From: Lucinisca nassula
Lineage: Eukaryota > Mollusca > Bivalvia > Lucinida > Lucinidae
NCBI GenBank assembly: GCA_963580285.1
Contig: OY757010.1
Coordinates: 219,623,234 to 219,687,233, forward strand
Direction: 5' to 3'
Length of the DNA stretch: 64,000 nt
The position numbers were made by a program, and so were the translations under genes. Shown here piece after piece: positions 32,252 through 43,624 of this stretch. The notes under the pieces are model-generated. The model was not told where the DNA came from. It did no database searches and was given only the letters and a program-made list of their open reading frames with translations. Positions within the stretch are counted from its first letter, which is position 1. Every line of letters begins with the position of its first letter.

Positions 32252-32545
32252 GGTTTCGGTAGCTCAGTCGGATGCGCGTCTGATGATCAGGAGAACGCGG
32301 GTTCAATACCTACCGGGGTCGGCAACATTCTTTTGTGGATATTGATCATGAAATCTTTTCTGCGGTCGTTCTCTCCCTTCCACTAATTGAAGAAAGGCAC
32401 TTGTCAGTTTCTGGCGATAGAATGTGCACTGTACTGGTTACCGCTTACGTATACGCCTGCTCAGGAAAAGTGTGGATATGTAAACTCACCGGCTCAAAAA
32501 TGACCTAAACAGTGTTGACTTGGTCGTTTAACTCCAATACAAACA
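32252..32545 (+). mobile_element. tRNA-headed SINE with conserved central domain (MetaSINE-like)
   Basis: Head GGTTTCGGTAGCTCAGTCGG (A box TAGCTCAGTCGG) and GCGGGTTCAATACC (B box) give a tRNA-like Pol III promoter. The central block, CTTGTCAGTTTCTGGCG then GAATGTGCACTGTACTGG, resembles the core of molluscan MetaSINE/RUDI-type SINEs (from memory). The 3' tail AAAATGACCTAAACAGTGTT and CGTTTAACTCCAATACAAAC is related to the SINE-M tail. The most complete tRNA-headed SINE here. Confidence 0.85.
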
Positions 32546-32867
32546 AACAAACAAACGACTTTTCCAATACAAACACATGTGCAGCCAAACAAAGACTCAA
32601 TTCAAACTGCACACCCACCCACTATGACAAGTTGTGTCACTTATATCTCTGTCTATAGGAGGCTCATAAGAACATCGAAGACTCTGATCAGACTACGGAT
32701 GCGCAGGCGATAAGACTGTGTGGATGCGTAGGCTAATCTGAGTATTCGATGGCCTCACGTCTTACTGTTGATTTTGCCTTGCGCTTGCCCAATCGTAATT
32801 CGTATTTGTGCCTAAATATTCAGCCAGAGAATGCTGTCCCAAGAAGAGCACTGACTTGAATATCGAG

Positions 32868-32915
32868 CGCGTGCGTGCGTGCGTGCGCGTGTGTCTGTCT
32901 GTCTGTCTGTCTGTC

Positions 32916-33007
<92 letters not shown>
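32868..33007. repeat. Compound microsatellite (GTGC)n-(TGTC)n-(AG)n
   Basis: GCGTGCGTGCG, then TCTGTCTGTCTGTC, then an uninterrupted (AG) run of ~85 bp (32920-33006). Arg-Glu and Leu-Ser frames on the two strands are artefacts. Confidence 0.97.
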
Positions 33008-33011
<4 letters not shown>

Positions 33012-33035
33012 TTTCTGATTGAATACGTTGCCTTC

Positions 33036-33315
33036 CATCACGAAAACATACCTATATAATTTTGAGCCCCTTGAACCACACTTTTATATAGTAAAACTGG
33101 GTTTACACGGGTAAACCTTATTTTTCTTATTTCTGCTCCAAAAATATAGATTGTGGGTACTTGTTAGAACAGCCTCAATGAGGCGGTTCTAACGAGTACC
33201 CTTAATCTATATTTTTAGCAGAAATAAGAAAAATATCACAATTTTTCATCTAAAAATTTTCGTTTTTTTTCGTTGGTAAAATTTACAATGCATCTGTATA
33301 GGCAAGTTTTCACAT
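33036..33315. mobile_element. HP280 MITE
   Basis: CATCACGAAAACATACCTAT at the left and GTATAGGCAAGTTTTCAC at the right. Central stem AGATTGTGGGTACTTGTTAG / CTAACGAGTACCCTTAATCT with a few mismatches. Begins directly after the AG microsatellite. Confidence 0.85.
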
Positions 33316-33463
33316 TGACTTAGCGCATATACTGGCAGAGGCATTTTCGCGTAATGCGGCACATTTTTAGATTCCTCCGGTTATCCTTTGTCAGCCCCAG
33401 AGAAGGAATAAATGATAATACAACTGTATTAACCCTTTCAACCCTCTAGACCGGCACTGATAC

Positions 33464-33533
33464 CAATACAAACAGTGTAGATCCTGATCAGACGGCTCGC
33501 AGCGTGTCATCTCATCAGGATATACACTGTTTG
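33464..33533. repeat. Short fold-back
   Basis: ATACAAACAGTGTAGATCCT...GATCAG and, inverted, CATCAGGATATACACTGTTTGT. Confidence 0.7.
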
Positions 33534-34185
33534 TCTTCTGTTACTGATTTTGACTAAAACCTTATTTACAAGGGTGGGTGTGTCAAAATCCCAAGATTAA
33601 GGGGTTCATTTAAGGAAATTTGGGGTGAACGGGTTAAATACATTTATGATGTATTTCATTTTATTCAACAGCTGTCTCATCGAGAGCAATTTTGCTAATT
33701 TATAGGAATTTTTAGTAATTTAAGGAGAAAGCGAGCGCAATTTGCATGACTCAGTCCTGGAAAATAATACGACACGTGTCAAAGAAAAAAATATAATTGA
33801 ATAAAGATCATATGGCATCGGCTTTCAGGCAAAACAATAATTAATGAAGAAATAATACGTCATTTTTGCTAAAATATGGGGATAGAATGGCATTCCATTA
33901 TTGCTGTGAAATAAGAAATAAAGCTCTAGTGTTCCATTCTACATTTTTGTAATAAAACTGGCTAAACTTGTTTGGTATTGATGGTGCGAATTTAGGAGGG
34001 CATTAACATGACCAGTACTGCAGCATTTCTATTTTGCTCAACGATAACGACGACCTACCTACATGTGGACGGCTCCAAAGGTCACGGAACATGGCTCCCT
34101 AGATCAGTATCACTGGCTGCATGAGTCACTACGAATGTCTCCCAAGAAAAAAATATAAACGACTGAGACAAGACACGAGGTCAAC
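33534..34185. other. Unassigned
   Basis: Nothing recognised beyond an AT-rich spacer. TTAACCC-type ends flank the preceding hairpin at 33430 and 33630. Confidence 0.4.
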
Positions 34186-34464
34186 ATAACGGAAACACGC
34201 CTATACAAATACATTGTAAATTTTACCGCCGAAAAAATGAAAAATTTGTAATGAAAAATTGTGATATATATCCTATTTCTGCTCAAAATATAGATTGTGG
34301 GTACCCGTTAGAACCGCCTAATCGAGGCGGTTCTAACGAGTACCCACAATCCATATTTTAGAGTAGAGATAAGAAAAATAAGGTTTACCCATGCAAACCC
34401 CAGTTTTACTATATAAAAGTTGGATTCAAGGTGGTTAAAATTATGTAGGCGTGTTTTCGTGATG
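34186..34464. mobile_element. HP280 MITE
   Basis: ATAACGGAAACACGCCTATA to TGTAGGCGTGTTTTCGTGAT. Near-perfect stem GATTGTGGGTACCCGTTAG / CTAACGAGTACCCACAATC. Confidence 0.87.
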
Positions 34465-34600
34465 TCATACGTTTTCTGACCTTTTTTTACTACAATGGGA
34501 TTTGAAATTGAATAGCTGTAACCCACCTTGTTTCCGAATTCCGAAAGACTTCATTGATTTATAGGTTTTGCAAGTCTTGAGGGGGAATGTTTCTATTCTC

Positions 34601-37600
34601 TTTTTTTTAGCTCACCTGTCACGCAGTGACAAGGTGAGCTTTTGTGATCACTTTTTGTCCGTCGTCCGTCGTGCGTGCGTGCGTCCGTCCGTGCGTGCGT
34701 CCGTAAACAATTTCAAATAAGTTTTTCTCTAATACCACATTACCAATCTTGATCAAATTTCATGTGAAGCATCATCAGATAGGGGGAAAGGCTGCATAAG
34801 GTTTTTGGGCAGATCAGATTGGAATTCTGGTTGCCATGGCAACATATAGCTCCCATAGACTTATAATGGAAAAAATTTAAAAAAATCTTCTTCTCTGAAA
34901 CCATAGGGCCCAGAGCTTAGATATTTAGCTTGTAACAATGTTAAGTGGTCACCTATGTAAATCCTGCCAATCATGCCCCTGGGGTCCAAATTGGCCACAC
35001 CCCAGGGCCCCTTAGCTCCTAAAGACTCATAATGGAAAAAGAAAGCTTAAAAAATCTTCTTCTCTGAAACCACAGGGCCCAGAGCTTAGATATTTAGCAT
35101 GTTGCAACGGCAAGTGGTCACCTACATAATTCCTGCCAATCATGCCCCTGGGTTCAAAATGGGCCACGCCCCGGGGCCCCTTCGCTCCCATAGACTCTAA
35201 GTGGAAAAAAGCTTCAAAAATCTTCTTCCCTGAAACCACAGGACCCAGGGCTAAGGTATTTAGCATGTAGCAACGGCAAGTGATCACCTACATAATTCTT
35301 GCCAATCATGCCCCTGGGGTCCAAATTGGCCACACCCCGGGGCCCCTTAGCTTCCATTGACTCATAATGGAAAAAAAGCTTCAAAAATCTTCTTCTCTGA
35401 AACCACAGGGCCCAGAGCTTAGATATTTAGCATGTAGCAACGGCCAGTGGTCACCTACATAATTCCTGCCAATCATGCCCCTGGGTTTCAAATGGGCCAC
35501 GCCCCGGGGTCCCCTTCGCTCCCATAGACTCATAATGGAAAAAAAAGCTTCAAAAACCATCTTCCCTGAAACCACAGGGCCCACAGCTTAGTTATTTAGC
35601 ATGTAGCCACGGCAAGTGGTCACCTACAAAATTCCTGCCAATCATGCCCCTGGGGTCCAACCGGGCCACGCCCCAGGGCCCCTTAGTTCCTATAGACTCA
35701 TAATGAAAAAAGCTCCAAAAAGCTTCTTCTCTTAAACCACAGGGCCCAGATTTGAGATATTTAGCATGTAGCAAAGGCAAGTGGTCACCTACATAAATCC
35801 TGTGTTAATTGTGCTCCTGGGGTCCAAATGGGCCACGCCCCTGGGCCCCTTAACTCCCATAGACTCATAATGGAAACAAAAAGTTTCAAAAATCTTCTTC
35901 TCTGAAACCACAGGGCCCAGAGCTTAGATATTTAGCATGTAGCAACGGCAAGTGGTCACCTACATAATTCCTGCCAATCATGCCCCTGGGTTTCAAATGG
36001 GCCAAGCCCCGGGGCCCCTTAGCTCCCATATACTCCTAATGAAAAAAAGCTTCAAAAATCTTCACCTCTGAAACCACAGGGCCCAGAGCTTAGATATTTC
36101 GCAGGTAGCAACGGCAAGTGGTCCCCTATATAAATCTTGCCAATCATGCCCCTGGGGTCCAAATGGGCCACGCCCCGGGGCCCCTTAGCTCCCATAGACT
36201 CCTAATGGAAAAAAGCTTCAAAAATCTTCTCCTCTGAAACCACGGGGCCAGAGCTTAGATGTTTAGCGGGTAGCAACGGCAAGTTGTCACCTACATAAAT
36301 CCTAGCCAATCATGCCCCTTGGGTCCAAATGGGCCACGCCCCGGGGCCCCTCAGCTCCCATAGACTCATAATGGAAAAAAGCTTCAAAAATCTTCTCCTC
36401 TGAAACCACAGGGCCAAGAGCTTAGATATTTAGCTTGTAACAATGTTAAGTGGTCACCTATGTAAATCCTGCCAATCATGCCCCTGGGGTCCAAATTGGC
36501 CACACCCCAGGGCCCCTTAGCTCCTATAGACTCATAATGGAAAAAGAAAGCTTAAAAAATCTTCTTCTCTGAAACCACAGGGCCCAGAGCTTAGATATTT
36601 AGCATGTTGCAACGGCAAGTGGTCACCTACAGAATTCCTGCCAATCATGCCCCTGGGTTCAAAATGGGCCACGCCCCGGGGCCCCTTCGCTCCCATAGAC
36701 TCTAAGTGGAAAAAAGCTTCAAAAATCTTCTTCCCTGAAACCACAGGACCCAGAGCTAAGGTATTTAGCATGTAGCAACGGCAAGTGGTCACCTACATAA
36801 TTCCTGCCAATCATGCCCCTGGGGTCCAAATTGGCCACACCCCGGGGCCCCTTAGCTCCCATTGACTCATAATGGAAAAAAAGCTTCAAAAATCTTCTTC
36901 TCTGAAACCACTGGGCCCAGAGCTTAGATATTTAGCATGTAGCAACGGCCAGTGGTCACCTACATAATTCCTGCCAATCATGCCCCTGGGTTTCAAATGG
37001 GCCACGCCCCGGGGTCCCCTTCGCTCCCATAGACTCATAATGGAAAAAAAGCTTCAAAAATCATCTTCCCTGAAACCACAGGGCCCACAGCTTAGATATT
37101 TAGCATGTAGCCACGGCAAGTGGTCACCTACAGAATTCCTGCCAATCATGCCCCTGGGGTCCAACCGGGCCACGCCCCAGGGCCCCTTAGTTCCTATAGA
37201 CTCATAATGAAACTAGAGCTGTCAGAGGATCTGACTATAGCCCCGCTTCAGCGCTGTCAGAGAAGAAAGTTATTTAAGCTGCAGAGAAAACAGTTATGAA
37301 CAAGAAATAACTGTTGAAAATTTTACATTATCTGGAAAAACTCTAAGAGTTGTGAGCCCTTGTCCCTCATTTCAATGAGCATGATACATTACCAGAATGT
37401 CCATGTTTATACTAAATTTCATCTTCCATTTTTCAATGTTCAAAGGGTAATAACTCCTAAAGTAGGCAAATCAGAGTCAGGGTTCCTGCGCTCTGCACAT
37501 TGTCTCATGTTGCTTTACACTTGTGTGAAGTGTCATGAAAATATCTCAAATGGTTTGTGAGTTATGGAGCCGACACAGTCAAAATTGCCTTTTTAAATGT

Positions 37601-40036
37601 TCAAAGGGCAATAACTCCTAAAGTAGGCAAACCAGAGTTATGGTTCCTGCACTCTGCACATCATCTCAAGGTGCTTTTCATTTATTTGAAGGTTCATGAA
37701 AATATCAGAAACGGTTATGGAGCGGACATAGTTAAAATTGCCATTTTTTAATATTCAAAAGCCTATAACAGAAAAAGTAGACAATCCAGAGTTTGGGTTC
37801 CTGCGCTCTGCACATGTAATATGGTGCTTTACATTTGTGTGAAGTTTCATAAAATTATCTCAAACGTTTTTTGAGTTATCGAGCAAAGACGGCTAAAATT
37901 GATATTTTTCAATATTCAAAGGGAAATAACTCAAAAATTAGGCAATCCAGAGTTATGGTTCCTGCACTCTGCACACCATCTCATGGTGTTTAATGTTTGT
38001 GTGAAGTTTCATGAAAATATGTGAATGGGTTTTAAAGTTATGGAGCGGACACGAAAATTGTTAACAGACACAGACAGACACACAGACAGACACACAGAAA
38101 ATACGAAAACCAGAGTTATGGTTCTTGCGCTCTGCACATTGTCTCATAGTGCTTAACATTTGTGTGAAGTTTCATGAAATTATCTCAAACGGTTTTCGAG
38201 TTATGAAGCGGACACTGTTAAAATTGCCATTTTTCAATGTTCAAAGGGCAATAACTCCAAAAATAAGCAATGCAGAGTTATGGTTCCTGTGCTCTGCACA
38301 TCGTCTCATAGTGCTTAACATTTGTGTGAAGTTTCCTAAAAATATCTCAAACGGTTTTCGAGTTATGAAGCGGACACAATTAAAATTGCCATTTTTCAAT
38401 GTTCAAAGGGCAATAACTCCAAAAGTAGGCAATCCACAGTTATAATTCCTTCGCTCTGCACATTGTCTTATGGTGTTTAACATTTGTGTGAAGTTTCATG
38501 AAAATATGTTAAGCAGATACAAAGTTATGGAGCCAACACAAATTAACGGAATCACGGAATTACGGAATTACGGAATTACGGAATTACGGAAAATGTTCAA
38601 AGGGCAATAACTCCAAAAGTAGGCAATCCACAGTTATAATTCCTTCGCTCTGCACATTGTCTTATGGTGTTTAACATTTGTGTGAAGTTTCATGAAAATA
38701 TGTTAAGCAGATACAAAGTTATGGAGCCAACACAAATTAACGGAATCACGGAATGACAGAAGGACATGGCAAATCCAATATAGCCCCACTTTTTCAAAGC
38801 GGGGCTATAAAAAAGCTCCAAAAAAGCTTCTTCTCTTAAACCACAGGGCCCAGATTTGAGATATTTAGCATGTAGCAAAGGCAAGTGGTCACCTACATAA
38901 ATCCTGTGTTAATTGTGCTCCTGGGGTCCAAATGGGCCACGCCCCTGGGCCCCTTAACTCCCATAGACTCATAATGGAAACAAAAAGTTTCAAAAATCTT
39001 CTTCTCTGAAACCACAGGGCCCAGAGCTTAGATATTTAGCATGTAGCAACGGCAAGTGGTCACCTACATAATTCCTGCCAATCATGCCCCTGGGTTTCAA
39101 ATGGGCCAAGCCCCGGGGCCCCTTAGCTCCCATATACTCCTAATGAAAAAAAGCTTCAAAAATCTTCACCTCTGAAACCACAGGGCCCAGAGCTTAGATA
39201 TTTCGCAGGTAGCAACGGCAAGTGGTCCCCTACATAAATCTTGCCAATCATGCCCCTGGGGTCCAAATGGGCCACGCCCCGGGGCCCCTTAGCTCCCATA
39301 GACTCCTAATGGAAAAAAGCTTCAAAAATCTTCTCCTCTGAAACCACAGGGCCAGAGCTTAGATGTTTAGCGGGTAGCAACGGCAAGTGGTCACCTACAT
39401 AAATCCTAGCCAATCATGCCCCTTGGGTCCAAATGGGCCACGCCCCGGGGCCCCTTAGCTCCCATAGACTCATAATGGAAAAAAGCTTCAAAACTCTTCT
39501 CCTCTGAAACCACAGGGCCAAGAGCTTAGATATTTAACAGGTAGTAACGGCAAGTGTTCACCTATATAAATCCTGCCAATCATGCCCCTGGGGTCCAAAC
39601 AGGCAACGCCATAACCATAAGGCCCAGAGCTTTGGTATTTAGCATGTAGCAACATCGAGTTGTTGCCTACATGAATCCTGCCTGAGTCTTGCCCCTGGGT
39701 TTCAAATTGGCCAAATCCTGTGGCTTCTTAACTCCAATAAACTTATAATGGAAATAAAAAGCTTTAAAAATCTTCTTCTCTGAAACCGTGAAGTACGGAC
39801 CTTAGATATTTAGTATATAGCAACATAAAATGGTCGCCTACATAAATCCTGCCAACCATGCCCTTTGGGTCAAAATTGACCTATGGACTTATACTGGAAA
39901 AAAAAAATCTTCTTCTCCAAAGCCATAAGGCCCAGAGCTAAGATATTTAGTATGTAGCAATATCAAGTGGTCTCCTACACTTGTGATTTTCTGATACACA
40001 GGTGAGCGATATAGGGCCATTGGGCCCTCTTGTTTT
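34601..40036 (+). mobile_element. Large Helentron-like element with ~167-bp tandem repeat array
   Basis: The left end is a hairpin (AGCTCACCTGTCACGCAGTG / CACGCAGTGACAAGGTGAGC) followed by a GTCCGTC microsatellite. The right end is ACACAGGTGAGCGATATAGG, then GGCCATTGGGCCC and CTTGTTTTT. Between them lie about 20 units of ~167 bp, each with CCACAGGGCCCAGAGCTTAG, AGTGGTCACCTACATAA, CCAATCATGCCCCTGGGGTC and TCATAATGGAAAAA. Block 34914-35705 is repeated at 36417-37210, and 35705-36416 at 38812-39530. A second element (37213-38808) is inserted in the array. No coding sequence, so non-autonomous. Short frames here are repeat shadows. The class is inferred from architecture only. Confidence 0.7.
37213..38808 (+). 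mobile_element. Nested Helentron-like element with ~160-bp tandem units
   Basis: Begins CTAGAGCTGTCAGAGGATCT with CTATAGCCCCGCTT and ends AAAGCGGGGCTAT; the subterminal inverted pair mirrors the 31855 element. Inside, TTCAAAGGGCAATAACTCC starts units at about 37437, 37597, 37751, 37911, 38237, 38397 and 38592 (period ~160). CAGACACACAGA and GGAATTAC microsatellites lie between units. 38397-38560 is copied almost exactly at 38592-38755. The uninterrupted site is still visible at 35700-35715. Confidence 0.75.
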
Positions 40037-40284
40037 TGTCAACATAACGTCGATTAAAAATAAATATATTCGCTTTATAACATAACTTTTGCTTTTGTCT
40101 GTTAAAAATTTCCAAGCCTCCAAGTGTAGTTTTCGTGTTTTTTTTTAGCGCCCGGACGTATACATAACTGCATATCAAGATTTCTACCATCTTGTTTTGT
40201 AGTTGTAAGCTTCTTGCAGGGACTGCAGTTGCAACTATAAATATTCTTAGCAGTTCTTGAACGGAAAATAACGCCAGGTGATAT

Positions 40285-41050
40285 TGCACGACCCGCAGAA
40301 AAAGCGACCGACTGAAGTCGGTTGATTTTCTAAGAGTGCCCTAAAATCAACGTGTCATTCTGTCATTCTGTCAGTCTGTCTGTCCGTCCGTAACCCGTTT
40401 GTGAAAATTGGTGATAGTGACTCAACCGCTTGGAATATTTAAACAATTTTTGGCATACTGATAGATATCAATGAGATCTAACCTATGAACTTGCCAAACA
40501 TTACATTCCATTTAGTATAGCCTCGCCGAGGCGAAAAATGTGAAAATTTTCGAACTGCTTCTCCTCGGAAACCGTTGGGCCGATTGAAGTCAAATTTCAC
40601 ATGAAGCCTCTATGGAATGGGGGAAACCAAAATTTGCTAATGGGGTCCAGGTTACATGACCAAAATGGCCACCAAGCCATATATGGTAAAAACCCTGAAA
40701 AATAGTATTCTCCAGAACCACTCGGCAGATTTCCACGAAACTTGATAAATAGCATCTGTGACGTAGGCCCATCATAAATTGCTAAAATGGTGACCCTGGA
40801 ATGACCTTGACATTCTTTGTGCCTAGGTCAAACTTTGACACATATGCTTTTGTATTGGAAAAGTGAGAATGCATTTTATCCTGCAAACGATTCAGAATAC
40901 AGTACTAAAGTATAAGATATATTTTTGCTCCTTACGATAAGGCGCATTTATTGGGGGAACCGTTTTAGGTCCAGGTCAAATGACCAAAATGGCCGCCATA
41001 CCCATATATGGTAACACTCATAAATCTAAAAGCATCCGGCGGGTCGTGCA
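40285..41050 (+). mobile_element. Repeat element with TGCACGACCCGC inverted ends
   Basis: TGCACGACCCGC at 40285-40296 and its inverse, GCGGGTCGTGCA, at 41039-41050. Just inside are GACCGACTGAAGTCGGT (palindromic) and a GTCTGTCTGTCCGTCC tract; TTCAGCTGAAG lies just outside the right end. Internal text (GTCAAATTTCACATGAAG, GTGACCCTGGAATGACCTTG, GACCAAAATGGCC twice) resembles 9190-10530. No coding frame. Confidence 0.65.
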
Positions 41051-41852
41051 CTTCAGCTGAAGCACTGGTTTCTTTACTATTTACATTTACACATGCGTTT
41101 TAATAGCGTTCACGATTTGCTCATCGGACATATATATCGTTCTATTCTGCGTGGAACATTCCGCGCGATGTAAACTGGAAATATGAGCTTATTTGAATAA
41201 AATTTATTCCAGATGACAACCATAAGCAGGCAAGCATAAGTAGGAGAAACAGACTGCATACAATTAAATTGTGTATCACGTCAAGTGGATTTTTCCAGAT
41301 CAACATATCACACGAGACGCGGAGCATCGGGTGGGATGCGTACGATCTGGGAACACCAAAGTGTGTGAGCTATATTGTCTGTGTTCAAATGTTTCATTTT
41401 TGAAAAAGTAGTCTGGGCTGCAGGGAATCTTTCCTAGTGGGAAATATCAACCCTCCCTTGAATTAGAAATAGCAAATTTATTTTTTTTTCTGGAGGTCCG
41501 GATATTTCATGAACAGGAATGTAGTGTAATGACTTACTTTTCGACATAATCACCCTTCAGTTCAGTGCAGTCTAATTATTTATGCAAGAATATGATGGAA
41601 ATGGTCTTCATCATATGACGTCGCGTCTGAGAATGTTATAACGCCATGTATTAAATTCAATAATCCACAAGTGGATTAAATATGCAAACTAGTTAGATAC
41701 GTCCCGTAACGTTACACGTACGGCGTGCTTAACAACGACGCGTTTATTAATGGCGGAATATGGACGTTTATGTAAAACAAACATTTATAAAATTTATAAA
41801 ATTCGTTTTAAATGTGATATGATAAATAGAATCATGCATGCATTCGTGCTCT
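41051..41852. other. Unassigned
   Basis: No feature recognised apart from TAATCCACAAGTGGATTA, a short palindrome near 41658. Confidence 0.4.
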
Positions 41853-41959
41853 TGTATTATTGAATTTATTAAACTCGTTGAGGAAAAGGGATTAAATGCT
41901 CGACAAAGCCTCGCATTTTATCCCTTTTCCTCAACTCGTTTAATAAATTCAATAATACA
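41853..41959. repeat. 107-bp hairpin
   Basis: TGTATTATTGAATTTATTAA with ACTCGTTGAGGAAAAGGGAT is matched on the other side by ATCCCTTTTCCTCAACTCGT and TTAATAAATTCAATAATACA. Arms ~47 bp, loop ~13 nt. A 64-codon frame across it is a symmetry artefact. Confidence 0.9.
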
Positions 41960-42089
41960 TGACCACTCATGCAAGATCCTGATTCCTCTATTTATGCCTT
42001 ATATGTTTCCTTGGGTGACATGCCTTTCATGATGACTTCTTCTTTCGCAAATAGCCCACCACCTATCAACAATTAAACCTTTTTTCTCT

Positions 42090-43110
42090 TTTATCTTCAG
42101 ATGAATTTCACTCTTTGTCAGCTGATTGTAACTGATGAAGACAGTAACCGTTTAGTACCATGTACATCTAATTTTCATCAGGCTGTTCCATATAGTACAA
42201 AAATACATATATAGGCCAAAATAGTTTTAGAAAAATGATAAGGGCAGATAACTCAAAGTAAAATAGCCAAAGAAGCAGTTCGGGCTACTTTATAGAAGCT
42301 TTAGTGCTTAATATGTCTATGAAGTTTCATCGGCCTGTTCCATACTGAAAGGAACATTATATACAAGGGCAGGTAACTCAAGATCTAAAATGGTCAGAGT
42401 ATGGTTTATCCAGAATACGCTTCCTTTAGTGCTCTGTATAATTTCATCACGGTATTCCATATAGTAAAGGAGCTATGAGCCAAAAACCAATTTTCCATAT
42501 AACATGAGCAGATAACTCAAGAGTCAGAATTTGCAGACTGACTGTCCTTAGCCATAACATGCTTCCCTTACTCTTTTAGTTATCGACAGGAAATGCCCCC
42601 AACCCACTTATTAGGAACTGACACGGGCAGATAACTCAAGATCAAGGATGTCACGTGAGAGTGGCTGTCCTTGGTAACAGTATGCTTCCTTTGGTGGTGT
42701 GTAAATCTGTAAAGTTTGATCCATAGATTCCATTTAGTAAGGGGAAAAGCGTTCAAAACATTTAATGGGAATTGTTAAAGACTATAGCTCTGTAAAATGT
42801 TGACGAATTGAGCCAATCAACAGTCCCAAGCGACACATATCCAGTACATAAATGTATATGCAAAATGTGAAAACAAAATCTAAAAATATACGTAATCGAC
42901 AGAAACTCCTAAAGTCACATTTTAATAACTAAAAAGTGCCATTTCTTTGTATGTGGACGATTTTGCCCATTAACAATCCCAAACCACATATCCCCTGTAT
43001 AAAAGTGTGTGCAAAATTTAAAAACAAAAAAAAATACTCAAGTTATCGATCGGAAATGGTGTGGACGGACGACTGTACAGACCTCCGTACTGACGGACGT
43101 ACAGACACAG
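42090..43110 (+). repeat. Diverged tandem repeat (~125-140 bp units) ending in a GGACGG tract
   Basis: GGGCAGATAACTCAA variants at about 42242, 42367, 42506 and 42629, with CTTCCTTTAGTG and CTGTTCCATATAGTA-type blocks between. The right side ends GTGGACGGACGACTGTACAG and GACGGACGTACAGACAC. Architecture is like the Helentron-like elements, but termini were not located. Confidence 0.55.
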
Positions 43111-43624
43111 GAAGGTATATCACAAAGAATGACAAGTTCAAAGTTTTGATACATCAAAATGATTCTAAATTTTGCTATCGTCGATTTGACAACCGAGCGT
43201 CTCTATCAGCACGCGTTGAAAATAGTGAACAGGAAAGGTTAGCAGGCTGATCTTGTTCTTCAGTGCCTTAATACCCTTTTGCGCTTGTTGTGACCAATAC
43301 ATCTATATTTATCATCCTTTTTACCACTCTAAAACGGCGGATGTAATTCCGGTTTTTCTACAAGACAAATGGTACTGCCTTGCTGACCTTACTAGACACG
43401 ACAGAAAGAAAAATGTTGATCAATTATGGCGAATAAATAGGTGGTATTTTTGTGATTCAGATGACAAGCAAATGGTTATTTATTAAATAGAATAGTTTTA
43501 AATGTCGACATCCTTTTGAATTAGTACGACAATCAGCCTCAATTGGGGTTAATTTTGACCCAAATGTTGGTCACATAGGGTTGACAAATTTACCTATCAC
43601 AGAATTAGCTGTTCGGAATTACTA
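43111..43624. other. Unassigned, with an unrecognised 77-codon frame
   Basis: Frame 43253-43486 (contains DKWYCLADLTRHDRKKNVDQ) is not recognised and has no context supporting a gene. A chance frame or an eroded transposon piece are both possible. Confidence 0.3.

Noticed and set aside
32252..32330. tRNA gene
   Set aside because: A and B boxes are present but the acceptor stem does not close and a SINE body follows; it is a SINE head. The same applies to 8061 and 24358.
32808..33059. Arg-Glu and Ser-Leu repeat frames
   Set aside because: Translation of the (AG)n microsatellite.
35027..37207. Multiple 60-90-codon frames with a shared GPVVSGKKIFEAFFHLES-type sequence
   Set aside because: Repeat-unit translations in a ~167-bp non-coding array; unit length is not a multiple of three and frames change between units.
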